The notes beneath the pieces were generated by a model that was given only the letters and a program-made list of their open reading frames with translations, was not told where the DNA came from and made no database searches. Shown piece by piece: positions 8,398 through 15,488 of a DNA stretch of 15,488 bases. Origin of the DNA: Thioalkalivibrio nitratireducens (GTDB lineage: Bacteria > Pseudomonadota > Gammaproteobacteria > Ectothiorhodospirales > Ectothiorhodospiraceae); the NCBI GenBank assembly GCA_011390385.1, contig JAABSN010000077.1, forward strand, positions 1 to 15,488, written 5' to 3'. A program made the translations under genes and the position numbers. How positions within the stretch are numbered: position 1 is the first letter of the stretch; every line of letters begins with the position of its first letter.

Positions 8398-9246
8398 TCA
8401 GCCGTGCTGCCGGCGATCAGATTCGGTCGGGCCGGGTACCACGGGCGCGATCGGCCATGCCGGCTGTCCATCCGACTTGGGCAGACCGTAGATCGGGTCA
8501 TAATCAACACCAACCAGGTACAGGCCGCCGGCCGGAGCGGTGATTCCCGAGGCCCTTCGGTCCCGCGCCTCGACAACCTCGCGAACCCAGGTGGCCTCGC
8601 GTTTACCCTGCCCGACGGGAATCAGCACGCCAGCAATATTCCGGACCATGTGATGCAGAAAAGCATTGGCATGGATATCCAGCACGACATAATTCCCTTG
8701 CCGGCCAACGCTGATCGAATGAATCGTTTTCACGGACGACTTGCCCTGACAGGCGACGGCCCGCAGGCTGGTGAAGTCATGGGTTCCAACGAGGCATTGT
8801 GCTGCCCGGTGCATGAGTCCCGCGTCCAGCGGGTAACGCCACCATGCGAGACCGTCAGCCTGAATTGCCGGGCGCACCGCCTGATTGGCAATAATGTACC
8901 GGTAGCGCCGCGCCTGCGCCGAAAACCGCGCGTGAAACGTCTGGGGCACCATGCGCGCCCAGAGCAGAGCCACGGACGCCGGCAGTCTGGCGTTTGCACC
9001 CAGGAGCCAGTTCCGTTCCTTGCGGTCGGCCGGGCTGTCGAAATGAATCACCTGACCGGTGGCATGCACACCCGCATCGGTGCGCCCGGCACACGACAGC
9101 TCGACAGCGTGTCCGGCAACAAAGCCCAGGGCCTGTTCGACCGCTTCCTGCACACTGGGTCCGTCCTTTTGCCGTTGCCAGCCGACAAAAGCAGCTCCGT
9201 CGTACTCGACGCCAAGCGCCCAGCGCTGAACCTGCGAGACCGGCAT
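8398..9246 (-). CDS. truA: tRNA pseudouridine(38-40) synthase
   Basis: TruA isomerises uridines 38-40 in the anticodon arm of many tRNAs. The protein is 282 residues (E. coli 270). The catalytic aspartate is D57 in CAGRTDAGVHATGQV; the N-terminal core LGVEYDGAAFVGWQRQ and the later FLHHMVRNIAG motif are both conserved. I start at the ATG at 9246 (MPVSQVQRWALG); the frame extends upstream but lies inside the preceding gene. Its ATG shares one base with that gene's stop (TGATG), which suggests translational coupling. The C-terminus (about 255-282) is a proline-rich tail with no known function. Placement between fimV and trpF is conserved in Gammaproteobacteria. Confidence 0.97.
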   Translation of the reverse strand: MPVSQVQRWALGVEYDGAAFVGWQRQKDGPSVQEAVEQALGFVAGHAVELSCAGRTDAGVHATGQVIHFDSPADRKERNWLLGANARLPASVALLWARMVPQTFHARFSAQARRYRYIIANQAVRPAIQADGLAWWRYPLDAGLMHRAAQCLVGTHDFTSLRAVACQGKSSVKTIHSISVGRQGNYVVLDIHANAFLHHMVRNIAGVLIPVGQGKREATWVREVVEARDRRASGITAPAGGLYLVGVDYDPIYGLPKSDGQPAWPIAPVVPGPTESDRRQHG

Positions 9247-10055
9247 CAGGAAAACCCTTCGTTCAAGCCAAGGCGAATCGCAAGAGCCAGCGCCACCGCC
9301 AGCCACAGCAGGCCCACTTGCCACAACAAGCCCCTTGGCTCCGGCAGCACCGGTGCTCCACCCGGACGAGCCGCCACCGGGCGCGGTCCCTCGGGAGGTG
9401 TTCCGGCCAGTGCATCTCCCAGGCGCGAGATCATGAAATCCTTGCCGGCGAGCAGCCGGCTCCAGCGCGACCCCTCGACACGGTCTCTGAAAGCAAGGTA
9501 TTGCGCGCGCTGGATTTCAAAGTAATCGAGCGACAGGAAAAGCCGCCTGGCAAAGACCTCGGTGCGCAGACCCAGCGGCCGGAGCGGGCCCAGCCAACGC
9601 ACCAGTCCCCGTATCTGCGCATCGCGATCGAACACTTCGGTAAACCAGGCAATCCAGCCGACAACGAGGATCAGCGCAGCAATACGCACGCCGGCCTCCG
9701 ACAGCCCACTGGGCGAGGGGTACACGCGTTCCCAGCCTTCGGCGGGAGCATCCGGTTGCACCCAACCGAAGAAGAAGAGCAATGACAAGAAGAACCACTT
9801 CAAACGCCAGGCGAGCGTGATCAACCGACGCACAGGCACGGTTCCGCACGACCCAAGCCAGCCAAGCGCCAGAAACCCCGGCAAGACAATCGCGGCAGCA
9901 GGATTCATCACTGACGCCGACATCAGCAGGATACCTGCAATCGCGAGGCTGGCGAGATGATCGTCGGATATCAACGGACAGGCCCCGAAGCAATCCCCGG
10001 CACCCGCGCACCGGAGCTGGTACAGGTCATGACCCACATGCAGCTTGTCCACCAT
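9246..10055 (-). CDS. Membrane protein resembling EcfT/CbiQ transporter component, function unknown
   Basis: About 269 residues from the ATG at 10055. The N-terminal part is hydrophobic (clusters near 35-67, 81-99 and 122-141), a long soluble helical stretch follows (about 145-220), then a Pro/Ala-rich linker and a last hydrophobic helix near the C-terminus (about 243-263). The stretch GLVRWLGPLRPLGLRTEVFA, with charged helices around it, resembles the coupling region of CbiQ/EcfT proteins, the membrane partner of energy-coupling-factor transporters. No ATPase or substrate-binding gene is nearby, so a transport role is not supported by context. The start is uncertain: GTG at 10076 and TTG at 9974 are alternatives, and the N-terminus with three cysteines may not be translated. 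It overlaps truA by one base. The protein-coding call is firm; the family is tentative. Confidence 0.75.
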   Translation of the reverse strand: MVDKLHVGHDLYQLRCAGAGDCFGACPLISDDHLASLAIAGILLMSASVMNPAAAIVLPGFLALGWLGSCGTVPVRRLITLAWRLKWFFLSLLFFFGWVQPDAPAEGWERVYPSPSGLSEAGVRIAALILVVGWIAWFTEVFDRDAQIRGLVRWLGPLRPLGLRTEVFARRLFLSLDYFEIQRAQYLAFRDRVEGSRWSRLLAGKDFMISRLGDALAGTPPEGPRPVAARPGGAPVLPEPRGLLWQVGLLWLAVALALAIRLGLNEGFS

Positions 10056-10212
10056 CGCAGGCCAGGACCCGCCCACACCAGATCAGACCCCGGAGCGGTT
10101 CAGTTCCGGCAATCGGTCGGCGTACACGCGACGCAAACATCTTGCGGAGGGAGAATACATCACGAACACCTGTCCATCGTTCGTTGACGCCGCACCTGAA
10201 CACTCTGTGTAG

Positions 10213-10236
10213 CGGGCGTTTCTCTGGCAACGCCCG
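10213..10236 (-). other. Perfect stem-loop downstream of fimV
   Basis: Arms CGGGCGTT and AACGCCCG form an 8-bp stem with an 8-nt loop, 21 nt after the fimV stop. No T-run follows, so it is not a standard intrinsic terminator; it may protect the fimV 3' end or serve as a Rho-linked end. The whole gap to the next gene (about 10077-10257) has no credible gene. Confidence 0.5.
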
Positions 10237-10257
10237 GGAGCATCCGTTTCGGCTCGC

Positions 10258-11880
10258 TCAACCCTTCGCGCCCTCGATCCTGCGCCTGAGTTCGTCCGCC
10301 TTCGCCGTCTGCTCTGGTGTAGCCGTCGGTACGATCTCATCGAGCAAAGCCAGCGCACCCTCGCGATCATCCATTTCCGCAAAGGCCTCGGCCAGACTCA
10401 GCCGCATGCCATTTTCCGATGTGTCCGTCTCCATGCCCGGGCTTCCGAACCCGGTTGACCTCTCGCTCGAACGCGACTGATCGGCTCCGGTAACGCGTGG
10501 CGCTGGCGCCTCATCCTCCTCCAGCTGCGGCGAAAACGCGTTGTCCTCCGTTCTTGATCCATAGCCGGGTGTCTCATCCATTTCATCCAGGTCGAAACGA
10601 AGAAGATTGGAGTCGTCACTCGATGCACGGATCCCCGAAGTGTCCTCTTCGGGGTATTCCTCGGGAGGCGGAAAGTCGAAGGAGTCGAAATCGAGAGCGT
10701 TGGAGTCGGAATCAGGACCCCAGGCAACATCGCTTTCGAGCATTTCGTCCTCTTCAGGCGCCATCGGAGTCGCGTCCCGACTGGCTTGACCAGAGGTGTC
10801 CTCACTGCCACGGAACCGTTGTTCAACGGCAGCAATGCGCTCACGAAGATCGTCGTCCCCGGGAGCAAGCCGTTCCCGCAGATCTGCAGCAGCGCTGCGC
10901 GCGGCCCGTGCGTCATTATTGGCCGCATAGGCTTCCATGAGACGGACCCGGTATTCGTTCCCGTCATGCCCATCCTTGATCGCATGTTCAAGCGCAGAGA
11001 TCGCCTGGTCGTTCATGCCATAGGCCAGATAGAGATCGACGTCTGCAAGCAGATCGTCATCCATATCCAAACCGACATTCTGCACATCCGCCGGACCCTT
11101 CTCGGTGGCCCGGGTGGGCTGCCTGCCACTAGCGTCAATGCCACCCCGGGGCGCGGTACTGCGCGAGGCATCGCCGGTACCGGCAGCGCCAACGAGCGCT
11201 GCTGCGGCAGCAGCTCCGGCACCTCGTACCGGCTCCGCCTTGCGCCGCGGAGCCGACTGCTGCGGGGAAGATGCGCCCCGCGAGGCTGGACGCGGGGCGG
11301 GAGGAGGCGGCGCGGATGAAGACGGTTCGCCAGCAGTTGGTCCGAGAGGTGCCAGCGCTGGATCATCAACCACGAAATCCTCGGCGAAGCGATTCCCCCG
11401 CGCCGCGCGTGCCGGACGCAGCGCGGTGATGATGAGGAGCAGGAACAGGAGGAGCGCTATACCACCCAGCGCCATCACCAACGGGTCCGAAAGAACCCTT
11501 TCGGACATCGTCATGCCCTCGCGAAAACCGGCGTCGGAAAACTGGCGCCGCATCTGCGTCTGCATCTCACGGAACCGTTCCTGAAGCTGAGCGAACTCTT
11601 CGTTGACGACACGTATGATTTGATCTCGCTCAGCCAGTTCCGAACGCAGGCCGCGCAGTTCATCGCGAAGCGATGCCATTGCCGCCTGCTGGGACAACAA
11701 TGCTTCCTGAAAAATTCGCATGTCGGTCGACTCGGCGGCACCGTCTCGAGCGTCCTCCGTCTCGGCAAGAATTTCCAGGCGGTCCACCGGGGCGGCTTCC
11801 GATGGCTCCGGCACCTCGGGCACGGCCCCGTCGTCTGCAGCTGAGGGCGGTGCCTCCGCCTCCGCAGGGGCAGGCGGCAC
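10258..11880 (-). CDS. fimV: FimV, C-terminal part (separated by frameshift)
   Basis: This frame carries the second two-thirds of FimV; the first in-frame start (GTG at 11880) is probably not a true start. Visible order: acidic Pro/Ala linker (1-50), coiled coil (about 54-118, with MASLRDELRGLRSELAERD), one membrane helix (about 134-154), and a basic/Pro-rich juxtamembrane region. Then comes a TPR-like cytoplasmic region (about 270-355, with LYLAYGMNDQAISALEHA), an acidic disordered stretch, and the FimV C-terminal motif (about 485-535, with MRLSLAEAFAEMDDREGALALLDEI). In Pseudomonas, FimV is a polar hub for twitching, type II secretion and cyclic-AMP signalling. The frame is open upstream to a stop at 11957-11959. 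The fragment fits the N-terminal one through a single base change. Confidence 0.9.
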   Translation of the reverse strand: MPPAPAEAEAPPSAADDGAVPEVPEPSEAAPVDRLEILAETEDARDGAAESTDMRIFQEALLSQQAAMASLRDELRGLRSELAERDQIIRVVNEEFAQLQERFREMQTQMRRQFSDAGFREGMTMSERVLSDPLVMALGGIALLLFLLLIITALRPARAARGNRFAEDFVVDDPALAPLGPTAGEPSSSAPPPPAPRPASRGASSPQQSAPRRKAEPVRGAGAAAAAALVGAAGTGDASRSTAPRGGIDASGRQPTRATEKGPADVQNVGLDMDDDLLADVDLYLAYGMNDQAISALEHAIKDGHDGNEYRVRLMEAYAANNDARAARSAAADLRERLAPGDDDLRERIAAVEQRFRGSEDTSGQASRDATPMAPEEDEMLESDVAWGPDSDSNALDFDSFDFPPPEEYPEEDTSGIRASSDDSNLLRFDLDEMDETPGYGSRTEDNAFSPQLEEDEAPAPRVTGADQSRSSERSTGFGSPGMETDTSENGMRLSLAEAFAEMDDREGALALLDEIVPTATPEQTAKADELRRRIEGAKG

Positions 11881-12827
11881 ATCGACGGCAGGTTCCTCGA
11901 CCGGGGCAGCCGTACGTTCGGCAGTGGGCTGCTCAGCTTCAGGTGCAGGTGCAGGTCAGGTGCCGGTTCAGGTGCCGGCGGCGCGGCGCGGACCGTGTCT
12001 CGGTCGCGCCAGGCGCGTGTCTGCCGCTCGATTTCCTGCCTGGCCTCCCAATCACTGATCGCCGCGACTTCCTGCTGCTCGGGCAGCCGCAACTCTGCAC
12101 CCGCCCGTAATTCGTTGACATTCTGGCCGCCAAAGGCCTGCGGATTCGCCTCCAGGATCGCGAGCATGGCCTGTTCGGATGACACGCCGACATACCCTTG
12201 TCTGCGGATGATATTGCCGAGCGTGTCGCCCCGGCGAACCGTGTAGAAGGTGGGTCGTTCCGGCGCCGGAGCGGCAACCCGGGCCGGTGGGCGTGGCGCA
12301 GGCTCGGGAGCCGCCACCGGTGCCGGGCGCGGCGTCTGGACGGGCGATGTCACTACAGGCGCAGCACTACGTTCCTGAGCAAAGGCAACGGGGGGATCCA
12401 GAAGTATCGTGTACTCCCTGAAGATGCGGCCTGCAGACCACCGTGCTTCCAGCAACAAGCCCAGATAAGGTTCCCGCACAGGCCGTTGCGTAGTCAGACG
12501 CACCAGCCGGTTGGTACCCGTGCCCTCGAGTTGAATGTCGAGATCCGAAGGCAAGGCACTGCGAACCATCCCGGCACGACGGTACACTTCCTCTGATGCG
12601 AGTCTGATCTCGATGTCCGGTTCCGCCACCCCGCTTCCCTGGGCATTGATCTGCGCCTGCAACGGCTGGTTCAGAAACGACCGAACGTCGATCTCGCCCA
12701 GGGTTACAGTGGCAACAGCGGGTGTTCCCCAAATGGTCAAAAGCAGCAGAAGCAGGACTTTGTACACATTCATCTCCCGTCGCAATAATCGGACGCTCCC
12801 CGTCAGGATCATCGTACCCCTCGACAT
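11511..12827 (-). CDS. fimV: FimV, N-terminal part (frame lost near 11957)
   Basis: From the ATG at 12827 this encodes a signal-anchor-like N-terminus (hydrophobic run about 22-40, VYKVLLLLLLTIWGTPAVA). Next comes the FimV N-terminal domain (about 41-147, with LGEIDVRSFLNQPLQAQI and the hallmark YLGLLLEARWSAGRIFREYT), a Pro/Ala linker, and a LysM peptidoglycan-binding domain (about 193-249, YTVRRGDTLGNII). After residue 290 the reading frame becomes arginine- and proline-rich, ending at 11511 without family similarity, because it has slipped out of the FimV frame. Three starts are possible: ATG 12827 (AGGGG 5 nt upstream, best), ATG 12773, and GTG 12767 (GGGAG 6 nt upstream). It follows asd by 66 nt, the usual gammaproteobacterial order. 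Confidence 0.9.
   Translation of the reverse strand: MSRGTMILTGSVRLLRREMNVYKVLLLLLLTIWGTPAVATVTLGEIDVRSFLNQPLQAQINAQGSGVAEPDIEIRLASEEVYRRAGMVRSALPSDLDIQLEGTGTNRLVRLTTQRPVREPYLGLLLEARWSAGRIFREYTILLDPPVAFAQERSAAPVVTSPVQTPRPAPVAAPEPAPRPPARVAAPAPERPTFYTVRRGDTLGNIIRRQGYVGVSSEQAMLAILEANPQAFGGQNVNELRAGAELRLPEQQEVAAISDWEARQEIERQTRAWRDRDTVRAAPPAPEPAPDLHLHLKLSSPLPNVRLPRSRNLPSMCRLPLRRRRHRPQLQTTGPCPRCRSHRKPPRWTAWKFLPRRRTLETVPPSRPTCEFFRKHCCPSRRQWHRFAMNCAACVRNWLSEIKSYVSSTKSSLSFRNGSVRCRRRCGASFPTPVFARA
11955..11959 (-). other. fimV: Frameshift point in fimV
   Basis: Between 11956 and 11957 the transcribed strand reads CCTGACCTGCACCTG, while the neighbouring repeat reads CCTGAACCGGCACCTG. Adding one A restores a continuous Ala-Pro-Glu-Pro linker and joins the two FimV parts into about 856 residues, close to known FimV lengths. 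The reading frames agree exactly with a one-base loss. I see no slippery heptamer, so programmed shifting is unlikely. Confidence 0.85.
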
Positions 12828-12893
12828 GTTCACCCCTGCTGGCGTCCGAATCGGCCCAAGGTTACCAGAGACCCGCACTTTGTGTGGCGCAAG

Positions 12894-13919
12894 TTACAGA
12901 TATTCGTCGGCAAGGATCTCGGCAATCTGAATGGTATTGAGCGCAGCGCCCTTGCGCACATTGTCCGAAACGACCCATAGGTCCAGGCCACGGGGATGCG
13001 AGATGTCCTCGCGGATACGGCCCACGAAAACACCATCACGGCCGCTGCTTTCGGTCACTGCAGTCGGATAGCCACCCGCCTCCCGCTTGTCCAGCACCGT
13101 GACCCCTGGCGCGTCCGCCAGCAACTCCCGAGCCTGATCTGCGCTGATCTTCGCCCGCGTCTCGATATGCACCGCCTCGGAATGGCCGTAAAAGACCGGA
13201 ACCCGGACAGTCGTCGGATTCACCATAATGGATTCGTCGCCGAAGATCTTCCTGGTCTCCCAGACCATTTTCATTTCTTCCTTGGTATAGCCATTGTCCA
13301 TGAACGCGTCGATATGCGGTAACACGTTGAAGGCGATCTGCTTCGGATAGACCTTGCACTCCACCGGTTTCCCATTGAGCAAAGCTGCGGTCTGCTGAGC
13401 GAGTTCCTCGATGGCCTCCTTTCCCGTACCCGACACGGCCTGATATGTGGCGACATTGATACGCTCGATCCCGACGGCGTCGTATATCGGTTTCAGCGCC
13501 ACCAGCATCTGGATGGTCGAGCAGTTCGGGTTGGCAATGATTCCCCGCTGCGTGTACTGCGCGATTGCCTGCGGGTTGACCTCGGGCACCACCAGCGGAA
13601 TATCGTCGTCATAGCGGAACTGTGAGGTGTTGTCGACCACGACGCAGCCAGCGGCCGCTGCCTTCGGGGCATATTGGGCGGAAACCGATGCGCCCGGGGA
13701 GAACAGCCCGATCTGAACCTTGCCAAAATCGAACTCCGCAAGATCCTCGACCACCAGCTCGCGGTTGCCGAACGCCACGGTCTTTCCCGCCGAGCGTTCA
13801 CTAGCCAGGGCATAAACCTTGCCCACGGGGAACTTGCGCTCCGCCAGGATCGACAGCATCGCCTCTCCCACTGCTCCCGTGGCACCCACAACTGCAACAT
13901 CAAACGTCTTTTCATTCAT
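12894..13919 (-). CDS. asd: Aspartate-semialdehyde dehydrogenase
   Basis: Asd reduces beta-aspartyl phosphate to aspartate semialdehyde with NADPH, the branch point to lysine, diaminopimelate, threonine and methionine. The 341-residue protein has the nucleotide-binding VAVVGATGAVGEAML at the N-terminus and the catalytic cysteine C133 in ANPNCSTIQM. QAVSGTGKEAI and RVPVFYGHSEAVHIE, which carry the acid-base and phosphate-binding parts, are also present. At about 340 residues it belongs to the short subgroup found in many Gammaproteobacteria and Gram-positives rather than the 367-residue E. coli form. The ATG at 13919 has only a distant AAGG upstream. It lies 30 nt after leuB, so leuB-asd is probably one transcript. 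Confidence 0.98.
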   Translation of the reverse strand: MNEKTFDVAVVGATGAVGEAMLSILAERKFPVGKVYALASERSAGKTVAFGNRELVVEDLAEFDFGKVQIGLFSPGASVSAQYAPKAAAAGCVVVDNTSQFRYDDDIPLVVPEVNPQAIAQYTQRGIIANPNCSTIQMLVALKPIYDAVGIERINVATYQAVSGTGKEAIEELAQQTAALLNGKPVECKVYPKQIAFNVLPHIDAFMDNGYTKEEMKMVWETRKIFGDESIMVNPTTVRVPVFYGHSEAVHIETRAKISADQARELLADAPGVTVLDKREAGGYPTAVTESSGRDGVFVGRIREDISHPRGLDLWVVSDNVRKGAALNTIQIAEILADEYL

Positions 13920-13949
13920 TGCATTATCGACCTTTTCTCAACAACAACG

Positions 13950-15020
13950 TTAATTGAGCGCCGCAACCAGCGCATCGCCCATCGCCTCGGTTCCAACGAG
14001 CGTACAACCCGCGGATTGAATATCGGCCGTCCGCAGACCCTGATCAAGAACCTGCCCGACGGCAACCTCGATGCGACGCGCGGCCTCTTCCTGCCCGAGG
14101 CTGTGCCGGAGCATCATCGCCACCGAAAGCACCGTTGCGATCGGATTGGCCTTGTCCTGCCCTGCGATATCCGGAGCCGAACCGTGAATCGGCTCATACA
14201 GCCCGGCGCCAGTCGCGTTCATCGAAGCCGATGGGAGCATCCCGATCGACCCGGTGAGCATCGCGGCGGCATCGGACAGAATGTCCCCGAAGATATTCCC
14301 CGTCACGATCACGTCGAACTGCTTCGGGGCCCGCACCAGTTGCATCGCCGCATTGTCCACATACATGTGGGAAAGCTCCACTTCGGGATATTCGCGACCG
14401 ATGCGGTCCACCACTTCGCGCCACAACTCGGAGACTTCCAGCACGTTGGCCTTGTCCACCGAACACAGCCGGCGATCGCGTTTCATCGCTGCCTCGAAGC
14501 CCACGCGCGCAATCCTTTCGATCTCGGATTCGCTGTAAACCGCCGTGTTGAACCCCACCCGCTCCCCATCGCGCAACTCGATGCCCCGTGGCTGCCCGAA
14601 ATAGATGTCACCCGTCAGTTCACGGACGATCAGCAGATCCAGCCCTGCCACCACCTCGGGACGCAGCGTCGAGGCCGAGGCCAGTTGCGGATAAAGGATC
14701 GCGGGACGCAGGTTCGCGAACAGCCCGAGGTCGGAGCGGATACCGAGCAGACCCCGTTCCGGCCGCAGCTCGCGCTCCAGCGCTTCATACTGTGGTCCAC
14801 CCACGGCACCCAGCAGAATCGCGTCCGCCTCACGGGCCATCACCCGCGTCGCCTCGGGATAGGGATGACCCACCGCATCGTAGGCGGCCCCGCCGATCAG
14901 GCCTTCGTCGATCTCGAGGTCGATTCCCTCCAACGCGGCGACCCGATCCAGGACCTTCAAGGCCTCGTTGACGATCTCCGGACCGATCCCATCGCCCGGT
15001 AACACCAGAATCCGTTGCAC
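13950..15020 (-). CDS. leuB: 3-isopropylmalate dehydrogenase
   Basis: LeuB oxidises and decarboxylates 3-isopropylmalate to 2-oxoisocaproate (NAD-dependent), the third reaction specific to leucine synthesis. It is 356 residues (E. coli 363). Substrate and metal residues are in place: R95, R105 and R133, Y140 in [10 protein letters not shown]190 in [11 protein letters not shown]222, D246 and D250 in the signature [20 protein letters not shown]. The start is a GTG at 15020, supported by AGGAG at 15029-15033, 8 nt upstream. It follows leuD, but a 112-bp palindromic repeat intervenes, so leuD and leuB are not tightly packed. Confidence 0.98.
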   Translation of the reverse strand: MQRILVLPGDGIGPEIVNEALKVLDRVAALEGIDLEIDEGLIGGAAYDAVGHPYPEATRVMAREADAILLGAVGGPQYEALERELRPERGLLGIRSDLGLFANLRPAILYPQLASASTLRPEVVAGLDLLIVRELTGDIYFGQPRGIELRDGERVGFNTAVYSESEIERIARVGFEAAMKRDRRLCSVDKANVLEVSELWREVVDRIGREYPEVELSHMYVDNAAMQLVRAPKQFDVIVTGNIFGDILSDAAAMLTGSIGMLPSASMNATGAGLYEPIHGSAPDIAGQDKANPIATVLSVAMMLRHSLGQEEAARRIEVAVGQVLDQGLRTADIQSAGCTLVGTEAMGDALVAALN

Positions 15021-15065
15021 GCAGTCTACTCCTCACATTGCCTTCAATTTCATGTCTCGGGGCCG

Positions 15066-15177
15066 ATGGAGGGTCCGTTTGCTGGGTGGTGGGGCGCCGT
15101 GAATACATCCCTGTAGGCTTGACGGCAGCACCCCTGCCGCCGACACCCGCCACCACGCAAACGGACCTTCCACCCAT
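15066..15177. repeat. 112-bp palindromic intergenic repeat between leuD and leuB
   Basis: Outer arms share a perfect 11-bp match (GGTCCGTTTGC at 15072-15082, GCAAACGGACC at 15157-15167), continued by near-matches (ATGG/CCAT ends and GGTGGTGG/CCACCAC). Inside is a second perfect hairpin, CGGCAG/CTGCCG with a 5-nt loop (15123-15139), and a core GTGAATACATCCCTGTAG. From memory, very similar core sequences recur between genes in many Gammaproteobacteria, so I judge this one copy of a dispersed REP- or MITE-like family. The arms and inner hairpin are read directly; the family is inference. No open frame inside. Confidence 0.7.
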
Positions 15178-15206
15178 AAGTTCGGAAAGCCACCCGTTCC
15201 AGCAGC

Positions 15207-15488
15207 CTAACTGCTCTCCATCAGCCAGGGCGCTTCTTCGCGCCGGCGCGCCTCGTAGGCCCGGATCTCGTCCGCATGCTGAAGGGTCAGCGCAATGTCG
15301 TCCAGCCCTTCCAGCAGGCGATGCCGCCGGTATTCGTCCAGATCGAAGTGGAAGACCGGCCCGCCCGGCACCCGGACCTCCTTGGTCTGCAGGTCCACTT
15401 GAATCCGCAACCCGGGCTCCTGCGACACACGCCGAAAAAGCGCATCCACCTCTTCTTCCTTCAGAACAACAGGCAAAAGCCCATTCTT
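15207..15488 (-). CDS. leuD: 3-isopropylmalate dehydratase small subunit (5' end outside window)
   Basis: The last 93 residues of LeuD, which with LeuC isomerises 2- to 3-isopropylmalate in leucine synthesis. The frame is open through the right edge and begins with the well-known KNGLLPVVLKEEEV. It ends with HRLLEGLDDIALTLQHADEI and a charged tail finishing WLMESS, the usual LeuD C-terminus. Full length in the family is about 200-215 residues, so roughly half is missing because of the window, not because of a mutation. The stop is TAG at 15207-15209. LeuC is expected beyond the edge. Confidence 0.97.
   Translation of the reverse strand, partial: KNGLLPVVLKEEEVDALFRRVSQEPGLRIQVDLQTKEVRVPGGPVFHFDLDEYRRHRLLEGLDDIALTLQHADEIRAYEARRREEAPWLMESS

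Noticed and set aside
7888..9525. 545-codon plus-strand open frame opposite trpF, truA and the membrane protein
   Set aside because: Same reason: an antisense shadow with no recognisable domain.
10083..10257. Short minus-strand open frames between fimV and the EcfT-like gene
   Set aside because: Short, without ribosome-binding sites or domain features.
13674..15002. 442-codon plus-strand open frame opposite leuB and asd
   Set aside because: Mirror frame of leuB codons; composition is unlike a folded protein.

Overview
The window is GC-rich bacterial chromosome carrying conserved housekeeping genes, all read from the minus strand. The order leuD-leuB-asd-fimV-(membrane protein)-truA-trpF-trpB-trpA-accD-dedD-cvpA-purF is a backbone typical of Gammaproteobacteria. 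FimV, DedD (SPOR), proteobacterial-type PurF without a propeptide, and IscR all agree with that. A Chromatiales/Ectothiorhodospiraceae-like lineage is plausible, but nothing in the sequence fixes the genus.

Layout in transcription order (high to low coordinates): the C-terminal 93 residues of LeuD enter at the right edge. A 112-bp palindromic repeat lies between leuD and leuB. LeuB and Asd follow, giving leucine synthesis and the aspartate-family branch point. FimV, a polar inner-membrane peptidoglycan-binding hub, is split into two frames by what looks like one missing base in its Pro/Ala-rich linker. Next is an orphan EcfT/CbiQ-like membrane protein overlapping truA, then truA, then a tightly coupled trpF-trpB-trpA set and accD.

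In Pseudomonas and E. coli relatives folC normally lies between accD and dedD. Here that place holds about 400 bp with no recognisable gene, a GGCC-rich palindrome and a possible -10 element. DedD, CvpA and PurF follow (septal SPOR protein, membrane protein, first step of purine synthesis). A cytoplasmic-looking YkuD L,D-transpeptidase comes after purF. At the left edge is IscR, the [2Fe-2S] regulator of iron-sulfur assembly, truncated by the window.

No tRNA, rRNA, CRISPR array, insertion sequence, phage gene or defence system was seen. The points most worth a second look are the fimV frameshift, the empty folC position, the palindromic repeat, the orphan EcfT-like protein, and the possible leader structure before trpF.
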